From assembly GCA_041747075.1 (NCBI GenBank), contig JBGTFW010000132.1, forward strand, positions 1 to 11,674: DNA of 11,674 nt. The letters are read 5' to 3'. The notes beneath the pieces were generated by a model, which did no database searches, was not told the origin of the DNA, and saw only the letters and a program-made list of their open reading frames with translations. The DNA is from CAJQPP01 sp041747075. Its GTDB lineage: Bacteria; Planctomycetota; Planctomycetia; Pirellulales; Pirellulaceae. Position 1 is the first letter of the stretch; each line of letters begins with the position of its first letter. The position numbers and the translations under genes are program-made. Shown one piece after another: positions 5,883-11,674 of this stretch.

Positions 5883-6857
5883 TCAGGGTTTGTGAATGAG
5901 CGTGCTCGTCGGGACACAGCATCGAAAACCGGTGTTGCTGCCGCGATAAAGTCGGGGTTGTCCCGTGCGGAACTGGCAGGTGGCCTGCCGTGAAAAATAC
6001 GTGTCGAACGCGCCCCCGCGTACTTCGCCCAGCGCGGCGGTCGTTTGCCGGGGCGATGGCGATTTGGCAAAGTCGCCGTCGACCCATTCCCACACGTTGC
6101 CGATCAGTTGAAAGACGCCGTTGGGCGTGCAGCCTTCGTAGTATTTGTCGACCGGAACGGTTTGGCCCACGCCGCTGTCCCAGACGTTGGCGCGTCGCGC
6201 GTCAAAGAGATCACCCCACGGGTACATTTTCGTCGTGTACTGGCCTTCTCCCGCCGTGTGCCACGAACAGGCGCGCTGCCAGCGCGCGGGGGTCGGGAGC
6301 GCCTTGCCGGCCCACTTCGCAAACGCCTCCGCCTCGTACCAGCAAACGCCGGTTACCGGATGGTCCATCAACTCGCGGTCGGGTCGACCCTCGGTCCAGA
6401 ACCGGGGACCCGGCGCACCGCTTCGATCGACGAACTGGACGAGGTGCGGCCAGACGATTTTGGGCCACAAGTCGAATTCGCTGTAAGCGCCCGACCGCAC
6501 AAAGATCATGTACTCGGCGTTGCTGACCGCCATCCGGTCGATGAAGAAACTGTCGACATCCTCAAGATGCAATTTCGGCTTGCGTCGCGTATCGCGCTGG
6601 TCGAGGTCTTCGAGCGGGTCGGCGCTGAACATCGGGACCGAGCCGGCGGGAACCAGCGCCATCTGCCGTTCCAGCATCTTCCATGCGCGTCGTATCGCCG
6701 AACGCGAAGGGGTCGAACCGGACTCGTCGGTCAACAGGCGGCAGCAAGTCAGTTTTCTTGCGTCCGAGGTCGCCGAAGCGCCCGGTGCCGCGACCGCCGT
6801 TGGTGGAATGGTTTCCGGAACGGCCGGACTCAATCCAAAAAGCGATGAAATTCCCAT
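5883..6857 (-). CDS. SUMF1/formylglycine-generating-enzyme-fold protein, probably non-catalytic
   Basis: The 324-residue protein has a low-complexity N-terminus of about 60 residues, then the SUMF1 fold: MALVPAGSVPM (66-76), FFIDRMAVSNAEYMIFV (104-120), DHPVTGVCWYEAEAFAKWAG (165-184), YPWGD (212-216), GNVWEW (253-258), VRGGAF (279-284) and NTGFRC (308-313). True sulfatase-activating enzymes carry a cysteine pair in the stretch between RGG and GFR; here that stretch holds only C294, so oxidase activity is doubtful. No sulfatase gene is nearby. The canonical LPTEAEWE segment reads LPTPARWQ. The fold is also used as a ligand or recognition module in bacterial NTPase-based systems, which suits the following GTPase. 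ATG 6857 follows the previous stop by three bases, with AGGGG upstream. Confidence 0.82.
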   Translation of the reverse strand: MGISSLFGLSPAVPETIPPTAVAAPGASATSDARKLTCCRLLTDESGSTPSRSAIRRAWKMLERQMALVPAGSVPMFSADPLEDLDQRDTRRKPKLHLEDVDSFFIDRMAVSNAEYMIFVRSGAYSEFDLWPKIVWPHLVQFVDRSGAPGPRFWTEGRPDRELMDHPVTGVCWYEAEAFAKWAGKALPTPARWQRACSWHTAGEGQYTTKMYPWGDLFDARRANVWDSGVGQTVPVDKYYEGCTPNGVFQLIGNVWEWVDGDFAKSPSPRQTTAALGEVRGGAFDTYFSRQATCQFRTGQPRLYRGSNTGFRCCVPTSTLIHKP

Positions 6858-6860
6858 GGT

Positions 6861-7334
6861 TTATCGACCCCTGCGTGTGTGACGGTTGACGTTGGCCTGA
6901 AGCTGTCGCATTTCAAAAAGTTCCATCCCCTCGCCCGGCGACCCGACTGGGGAAGTGCTCGACGCGCCGACATGCGCGGCGGCCATCGCGCGGCGCGGGC
7001 TTGCGAGGGTCGGCGATTGTGACTTGAGCAGACTTGTTTCCAGTTCGCGCTGCCTCTGTTCCAGCTCATGCCACGATCTGGCAAGCGACTGGCTCGCTTC
7101 GGCGAGGCGGATCATCTCCTCCTCACGCTCGATCTCCCATGCGGCGCGCTGCTCGTCGAGATCAATCGACAATCGACGCGCCATTTCGTATTCCCCGCCG
7201 CTGTCCTGAAGTTGACTGATGGCGTGTTCGAGCCGTTCGACCTGGCGTTCAAAAAACGACTCGATCCGCCGCGAGACGGTGCGCAGCCGATGCGCGACGT
7301 CGCCGGAAACGGGTTGTGAGGAAGGTTCTGTCAT
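6861..7334 (-). CDS. Small charged coiled-coil protein, function unknown
   Basis: This 157-residue protein has no recognisable catalytic domain. Residues 14-105 are heptad-like and highly charged (for example ERQVERLEHAI and LEQRQRELETSLL), predicting a long coiled coil. The C-terminal 50 residues are rich in A, S, G and P and end in a basic tail (MRQLQANVNRHTRRGR). A longer frame reaches 7571, but ATG 7334 is strongly supported by AGGAG eight bases upstream and lies 31 bases after the FHA gene's stop. Sitting between a large coiled-coil FHA protein and the SUMF1-like protein, it may bridge or oligomerise the complex. That is inferred from position only. Confidence 0.72.
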   Translation of the reverse strand: MTEPSSQPVSGDVAHRLRTVSRRIESFFERQVERLEHAISQLQDSGGEYEMARRLSIDLDEQRAAWEIEREEEMIRLAEASQSLARSWHELEQRQRELETSLLKSQSPTLASPRRAMAAAHVGASSTSPVGSPGEGMELFEMRQLQANVNRHTRRGR

Positions 7335-7365
7335 GTCGTTTTCTCCTGGCCTGGCGGCCGGGCGA

Positions 7366-8841
7366 TCAATCGGTGATGCGATTCCAAAGGCGCGAAAGGC
7401 GGCCGGAGAGGCTCCGTTGCTTTCGCTGCTCCTCTTCCAAATCGTGAATCTCGCGCAAGTGTTCCCGGAACTGGCGGATGCGGCAGTCCGGGTTCTCAAC
7501 ATTCTGAACGGGTGCCACGGCGCGATCGAGTTCATCGCGGAGCCTGGCGATTTCGGCGGTCTGCCGTGCAATCAACGCTCGCTCACGCGCGATCTCGATT
7601 TCATGCAGTTTCAATTCGGCCTGCTGCTCCGTGAATTCCTGAAGCTGCTCCTCGCGGACGCCCGATCGCGAGACGACTTCGCGAAGGCGGGAGTGTTCGG
7701 TTCGCGCTTCGTCCAGTTCGCTGGCAAGTCGTTCGTTATCTTCCTGCAATTCAACAACTTGCCGTTGCAATTGCTGCTGGAATTCGCCGGCGTGCAGCTT
7801 GACGACGTGCTCGGCGCTCGTTTCGGCGCGGCGGCATCGTTCGGCAGCTTCCTTGAGTCGCGCCTCAAGTCGTTCCTCGCGGGCCTTCCACTGTTGTTCG
7901 CGGTCCGCGACGCGCGTTTCGATTTCGGAAACCCAGTGGCCAAGCTGTTCCCGCTCCTCACGTTCCGCCAGCGTCGCGTCATCAGAAGCGTGGAGCAGTG
8001 TTTCAAGGTTGCGAACGCGCTCGTCGGACTCACTTAATTCTGCGAGCAACTGTTCGAGCCGGTCGACGAGCCGGTCGCTCTCCCCGTCGTTCACCGCGGG
8101 AAGCTCGTTTGCAGGTTCACTCGCCGAACCGTTCACCAGGTGGCGGATTTCCTCTTCGCGCTGCATCAGTTCGGTCTGCAACTGCTCGACTTCCGCGCGG
8201 AGCAGGGTCGATTCGGAGAGTTCATCCTCCGCGTCGTCGCTCGATGCGTCGCGCGCGTCATTGAGGGCGGCGAGCGTCCGTTGATAGTCGAGTTCCCGCT
8301 CCAGCCGCGCGATCTCGGCCTGGGCCTTTTGCAGTTTCGTCAGCGGGTCTTCCACTGTCGAAAGAAGCGTGTTGCCCGAAAGTCTTTTTTCCGGCGAGCG
8401 TGATTCCGGCGTGTCGTTGAGGGTCGCCAATTCGGAGGGTTCGATGTCCGCGACCACGGGAACGTGCTCTTTAAAAACGACGTCCTGATCGGTCGATTCG
8501 GTCGCCATCATGTACCGAAGCTGGTAAGGGCCGACTTCCAGCAAGTCCGTTGGCCGAACGCACGTCTCGGCATAAATCTTTTCGCCATTGACGCGCGTTC
8601 CAGTTTCCGAAAACCAGTCGGTTACGAACAGATTTCCGTCGGCGACGTGGATCACGCAGTGCCGGGGCGCAATCCCGGTACCTTCGAGGCGGACGCCGCT
8701 CTGTTCATCGCTGCCGAGAATCAGGCTCCCTCCCTCGCAAATCGAGTGGTGAAAGCATTTCTCGTCCCGCCCGAGGAACTGCACAACGGCAACCGGTTTA
8801 TTGGACCTGCTTTGGGTGGTGATTTGGGTGGTGAGATTCAC
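7366..8841 (-). CDS. FHA-domain protein with long C-terminal coiled coil
   Basis: The N-terminal FHA domain spans about residues 15-115: LILGSDEQSGVRLEG (40-54), IAPRHCVIHV (57-66), LFVTDWFSETGTRVNGEKI (71-89). The usual GR and SxxH phosphothreonine contacts read G43-S44 and A58-P-R-H61, while N85-G86 is retained, so this is a variant domain whose phosphopeptide binding is uncertain. From about 160 to 480 the protein is almost unbroken charged heptads, a rod that could scaffold neighbours; it ends in a basic segment (GRLSRLWNRITD). No membrane segment is seen. The start is uncertain: GTG 8841 is the only ATG/GTG/TTG codon ahead of the domain, without a clear ribosome site. The frame stays open upstream to the response regulator's TAG at 8950, through 36 sense codons over palindromic repeats. 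It is probably the operon's assembly platform. Confidence 0.8.
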   Translation of the reverse strand: MNLTTQITTQSRSNKPVAVVQFLGRDEKCFHHSICEGGSLILGSDEQSGVRLEGTGIAPRHCVIHVADGNLFVTDWFSETGTRVNGEKIYAETCVRPTDLLEVGPYQLRYMMATESTDQDVVFKEHVPVVADIEPSELATLNDTPESRSPEKRLSGNTLLSTVEDPLTKLQKAQAEIARLERELDYQRTLAALNDARDASSDDAEDELSESTLLRAEVEQLQTELMQREEEIRHLVNGSASEPANELPAVNDGESDRLVDRLEQLLAELSESDERVRNLETLLHASDDATLAEREEREQLGHWVSEIETRVADREQQWKAREERLEARLKEAAERCRRAETSAEHVVKLHAGEFQQQLQRQVVELQEDNERLASELDEARTEHSRLREVVSRSGVREEQLQEFTEQQAELKLHEIEIARERALIARQTAEIARLRDELDRAVAPVQNVENPDCRIRQFREHLREIHDLEEEQRKQRSLSGRLSRLWNRITD

Positions 8842-8872
8842 AGCCGCGTCTCGTTGATGGTATTCTTCATTT

Positions 8873-8934
8873 TTCGTAGTACGAACTGCCAGTTCGTTTT
8901 TCCGTTCCGTCGTGGAACGAACTGCCAGTTCGTT
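8873..8934. repeat. Overlapping palindromes between response regulator and FHA genes
   Basis: Two copies of acgaactgccagttcgt lie at 8881-8897 and 8917-8933, 36 bases apart; the second extends to a perfect 19-base palindrome at 8916-8934. Two further inverted repeats share their arms: ttcgta-g-tacgaa at 8873-8885 and cgttcc-gtcgt-ggaacg at 8903-8919. The arms overlap, so the structures are mutually exclusive. Each large palindrome is followed on the plus strand by a T run. For the minus-strand transcript no T run follows, so simple termination is not expected. It may be a repeat insertion, or a processing or attenuating element inside the operon. Confidence 0.75.
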
Positions 8935-8949
8935 TTCTCTTGAATGTTT

Positions 8950-10509
8950 CTACTGCCCAACCGCCTCAAGCGTCGAACTCTCGGAGGAACAATCCTCGTC
9001 TCGTTCACCAAACGTCGCGCGCATGGCGTCGAGCGATTCAGGCCACTCGGCGACACGCATTCGCCGCGGCATGTCGGGGAGATTCCCCGCTTCCGCGTTC
9101 GCCGTAAGGACCGTCCAGTCCGCGTCGGCAAGCTCCGCCGGCGACTGCCGTGACAGTTGTTCGAATGCCTCGCGTGTCTTGTCACAGTCCAGGTCGAAAA
9201 CGATCTGGTCGGGCCGGAGACGGCGTGCAAGGAGCTTGACGGCCAGCGCGTCGCGCACGACCTTGCCGGAAATCGATTCCTGATCGACGCGGAAAAAATC
9301 GGAAAGCTGGCGAGCGTGCCGCGCGTCGCCGGTTACGGCAATCACTGTATGAACGTCGCGTTTTGCCTGGCAAGTCACCAGGTCGGCGTGGGCGAACCCG
9401 GTCAACACGCGATGCACTTCGTTGGCCGGCAGCCCCGTCTGGCGGGCAAGTCCGGCGGCGGTCACGGGCGTTGAAACGAGGTTAAAAAGTTTGAGGTACC
9501 GGGAATCGAGTCCGCCACGGTCGAGATTTTGACCGCGTTGCGCGGCGCGAACCCACGTCACTTCGTTCAGGTCACTGGCCGATGGAGTCGGCGGGCCGCC
9601 GAGCATCGAGGCGTCGACGAGCAACGCCAGCAGGCTCGCATCGAGCGGCAACTTGCTGAAAAGCTTTGGAAGTTCCGTTTGCGACTGAAAACGAAACGTC
9701 AACGGCTTGCGCGAAAGGCAGTAGTTGACGAGCGCCGCCGCCTGGTGACGCAGCACCTGACGCAACAGCCGCGCGTCGAGCACCTTGTTGTCGAGCAAAT
9801 CCACCAGCCCGTCGATTTCGCTGGAGTTGCGTCCGCGGATCGTGAACTTGATCATCGGTGCAAGGTCGGCGATCACGGGCGGAAGGCCCCCGGAGATCAG
9901 TTCCGGCTGGAGCCCCGACGCGGTCAGCGCCTGAACGCGCCCGCTGGCCAGGTGAACGGTGATTCGGGCACGGCCGAGATCGATTTCGAGAACGCCTTGT
10001 TGCCCCGCATTGTTGAGAAAATCGATGACTTCACGCATCGTGAAACAATCAAAGGTGCCGGACAAATCGCCATCGGCCATCTCGTCGATGACCTCGGGTA
10101 CCGCCGTCCCGCCCGTCTGCGAATGAACGACCATCGCCGCGGTTTCCAGCGCGTTGGCGACGATCGTGCGAAGCAGCTCCGCCGAATACGGCTTGGGCAA
10201 CATGTCGATCACGTTGGGCAGTTCGGTGTACTCCGCGTAGGCTTTCTTGCGAAGTGTCGAACTGCACACCACCGGAATACCGCACAGTGCCGGGTCCTCA
10301 TGGAACTGGCGGCAGAGTTCGTAACCCGTTGTTCCGGGCAATTGGTGATCGAGAAGGATCAGGTCGGGCAACTCGCTCCGCGCCATCTCCATTCCCTGTT
10401 CGGCGGTCGCGGCCATGACGACCCGATATCCGGCGTTACCGAGTTCGCCGTCAACGAGCCGGCGAATGGTCGCGCTGTCGTCGATAACGAGGATGGTTTT
10501 TTCGATCAT
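8950..10509 (-). CDS. Response regulator: receiver, DUF4388/PATAN-like and winged-helix-like regions
   Basis: The 519-residue protein begins with a complete receiver domain: D10-D11, phospho-acceptor D54 in LILLDHQLPG, S83 and K106 in MLPKPY. Residues 148-300 resemble DUF4388/PATAN (LSGTFDCFTMREVIDFLNN, then GVLEIDLGRARITVHLASGRVQAL), a domain common in PatA-like regulators that gives no DNA-binding output. Residues 350-410 look like a small winged-helix fold (LVSTPVTAAGLARQTGLPANEVHRVL), and the last 100 residues look like a degenerate receiver (TVIAVTGDARHARQLSDFFR... VFDLDCD). ATG 10509 is set by GAGGAG five bases upstream; its ATGA overlaps the kinase stop, so translation is coupled and this is probably the kinase's cognate target. 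The frame continues upstream to 10635 only as a shadow. Confidence 0.85.
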   Translation of the reverse strand: MIEKTILVIDDSATIRRLVDGELGNAGYRVVMAATAEQGMEMARSELPDLILLDHQLPGTTGYELCRQFHEDPALCGIPVVCSSTLRKKAYAEYTELPNVIDMLPKPYSAELLRTIVANALETAAMVVHSQTGGTAVPEVIDEMADGDLSGTFDCFTMREVIDFLNNAGQQGVLEIDLGRARITVHLASGRVQALTASGLQPELISGGLPPVIADLAPMIKFTIRGRNSSEIDGLVDLLDNKVLDARLLRQVLRHQAAALVNYCLSRKPLTFRFQSQTELPKLFSKLPLDASLLALLVDASMLGGPPTPSASDLNEVTWVRAAQRGQNLDRGGLDSRYLKLFNLVSTPVTAAGLARQTGLPANEVHRVLTGFAHADLVTCQAKRDVHTVIAVTGDARHARQLSDFFRVDQESISGKVVRDALAVKLLARRLRPDQIVFDLDCDKTREAFEQLSRQSPAELADADWTVLTANAEAGNLPDMPRRMRVAEWPESLDAMRATFGERDEDCSSESSTLEAVGQ

Positions 10510-11674
10510 GATTGCTCCTCGGAGTTGTGCGAGCCGGTTGCGGTGGTTTCCACGAGTCCGTTGAGAAGATTGTCGAGAGTTTCGCCGCTCACCGGCTTGG
10601 CAAGGAATCCGCCCGCGCCATATCGCGAGGCGCATTTCCAGATTTCCTTGTGCGGGCGGCTTGTGACGACCACGGTGGTCAGGTCAAGTGAATTGTCCTG
10701 GGCGATTTCGCCGAGCAGTTCCAGCCCTCCCATTCCCGGCATGTCGACGTCGGTAAAGACCATGTCGAATTGTCCGGTGCGAAGAATCTCGAGGGCGGCC
10801 AGTCCGTCTCCCACTTCGCTCGTTTCATAACCGCGCTCGGCAAGCTTGCGAACGAGCAGCTGTCGCGCGCTCAACGAGTCGTCGACGACCAGGGCGCGTC
10901 GGGACGGGACGTTCGGGACTGGGGGAGGCGAACCCGCCTCGCGCGACTCGCCGGGATCGCCGCGACGGCTTCCGAAGTCGAGGCACCACTGTCGGGCGCG
11001 TTCGGCGTTGAGCAGCAATACGGTATCACCGCCCGCCGAGAGGACGACGCCGCTGACAAGCGGATGGCGACGGAGCAACTCCGGCAGCGGTCTGACGACG
11101 ACTTCGCCGGGTCCGACAATTTCGTCGACTTCCAGCCCCAGTCGCTCGTCGAACATCAGAGTATGCAGTCCCGTGGATTTGAGCCCTCCGCGACCGATCG
11201 CATCGGCGAAACGGACCATGTGGGCCTCTTTTCCAGCGGCATGATTGCGATCCGCTGACTGGATGGCGCGCATCGGTAATGCGTAAAGTTCGCCCCCGGC
11301 GCGAAAGACCATCACATGTTCGATGCCCGTCGTCAGTGGAATCGAGATGCGGATTTCGGCGCCTTCTCCCGGCCGCGACTCGACCTCGATACGCCCCTGC
11401 ATTCGATCGACCGTTGTCGCGACAACGTCCATGCCGACGCCCCGACCGGCAACCTGGTTGGCGCTGTCACGGGTCGAAAACCCTGGTTGAAAAATCAGTT
11501 TGGCAAGTTGGGAACGCGACGGATTCGATCCCGGAGCGAGCAATCCCCGCTCGAAGCCGCGTCGCCGCAGCGCGTCAAAATCAAGTCCCCGCCCATCGTC
11601 AGCGACGACAATCGTTAACATACTGGCCGTCGCGCCGGCGCGGAGCGTGACGACGCCTTGCGAGGGCTTTCGCG
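10506..11674 (-). CDS. CheA-type hybrid histidine kinase, C-terminal part (5' end outside window)
   Basis: About 388 residues are visible; the frame is open to the window edge, so the start and the phosphotransfer and dimerisation domains lie beyond. The first visible part is the ATPase domain: DDGRG (G1), FQPGFST (F box) and GRGVGMDVV (G2), typical of CheA rather than ordinary histidine kinases. A CheW-like domain follows (HVMVFRAGGELYALPMRAI to about LLLNAERARQW), then a P-rich linker and a receiver with VVDDS, phospho-acceptor in FTDVDMPG, T in VVTS and K in FLAKPV. This CheA-CheW-REC order is that of hybrid CheA proteins in non-flagellar chemosensory systems. An internal ATG at 11621 lies within the ATPase domain and is not the start. 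The stop overlaps the next gene by four bases. Confidence 0.92.
   Translation of the reverse strand, partial: RKPSQGVVTLRAGATASMLTIVVADDGRGLDFDALRRRGFERGLLAPGSNPSRSQLAKLIFQPGFSTRDSANQVAGRGVGMDVVATTVDRMQGRIEVESRPGEGAEIRISIPLTTGIEHVMVFRAGGELYALPMRAIQSADRNHAAGKEAHMVRFADAIGRGGLKSTGLHTLMFDERLGLEVDEIVGPGEVVVRPLPELLRRHPLVSGVVLSAGGDTVLLLNAERARQWCLDFGSRRGDPGESREAGSPPPVPNVPSRRALVVDDSLSARQLLVRKLAERGYETSEVGDGLAALEILRTGQFDMVFTDVDMPGMGGLELLGEIAQDNSLDLTTVVVTSRPHKEIWKCASRYGAGGFLAKPVSGETLDNLLNGLVETTATGSHNSEEQS

Noticed and set aside
5870..6070. N-terminal extension of the GTPase
   Set aside because: It overlaps the SUMF1-like gene's conserved C-terminus in another frame, and its arginine-rich translation is typical of a shadow frame.
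7219..8037. Long plus-strand open frame opposite the FHA coiled coil
   Set aside because: High-GC antisense shadow of a charged coiled-coil gene; its translation has no recognisable domain and no ribosome site was evident.
9529..10830. 433-residue plus-strand open frame
   Set aside because: Antisense to the response regulator and kinase, whose conserved motifs are unambiguous on the minus strand.
11316..11621. Kinase start at the internal ATG 11621
   Set aside because: This ATG lies in the ATPase domain just before DDGRG. The frame is open to the window edge and upstream codons continue the same domain.
1..11674. tRNA, rRNA or insertion-sequence genes
   Set aside because: No cloverleaf, rRNA core or transposase motif was recognised on either strand by eye; a dedicated RNA and IS scan was not possible here.

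Overview
The window looks like chromosome of a GC-rich, free-living bacterium, most likely a planctomycete or close relative. The reasons are a secreted DUF1570-type protein with an HExxH motif, a dihydroorotase of the 'QVHFREPG' subfamily, intergenic spaces full of short simple and palindromic repeats, and a signalling operon of FHA, SUMF1-like, GTPase and CheA-hybrid parts. Taxonomy here is inferred from gene content only; no rRNA or tRNA is visible.

Layout. Bases 1-654 hold no credible gene. They contain two blocks of a 51-bp tandem repeat separated by a 16-bp ladder that runs into a palindromic REP-like element. A minus-strand dihydroorotase lies at 655-1980. Bases 1981-2555 form a divergent spacer with a mosaic of three simple-repeat types and a good sigma70-type promoter (TTGACC, 17 bp, GATAAT) facing right. 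It serves the secreted DUF1570 protein at 2556-3989. The convergent spacer 3990-4250 holds a hairpin just after the DUF1570 stop and four copies of a ~56-bp unit, each carrying a perfect palindrome.

Bases 4251-11674 are one tightly packed minus-strand operon that enters the window from the right. In transcription order it encodes: the C-terminal part of a CheA-type histidine kinase fused to CheW and receiver domains; a response regulator with a DUF4388/PATAN-like domain (4-base ATGA overlap with the kinase); an FHA protein with a very long coiled coil; a small coiled-coil protein; a SUMF1/formylglycine-generating-enzyme-fold protein without the usual cysteine pair; a zinc-ribbon TRAFAC-like GTPase; and a short protein resembling the GTPase-associated GAP1 N-terminal type 2 domain, overlapping the GTPase gene by 19 bases.

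How the genes may work together. The last three genes resemble the GTPase-centred modules described for complex bacterial NTPase systems, in which a GTPase, a GAP1-type partner and a SUMF1-fold domain occur together. What stands out is that this module sits downstream of, and apparently in one transcript with, a CheA-hybrid/PATAN chemosensory pair. I infer a phosphorelay-controlled GTPase switch assembled on an FHA/coiled-coil scaffold. Its output (defence, polarity, surface behaviour or other) cannot be read from the sequence. The dihydroorotase and DUF1570 genes appear unrelated to it.
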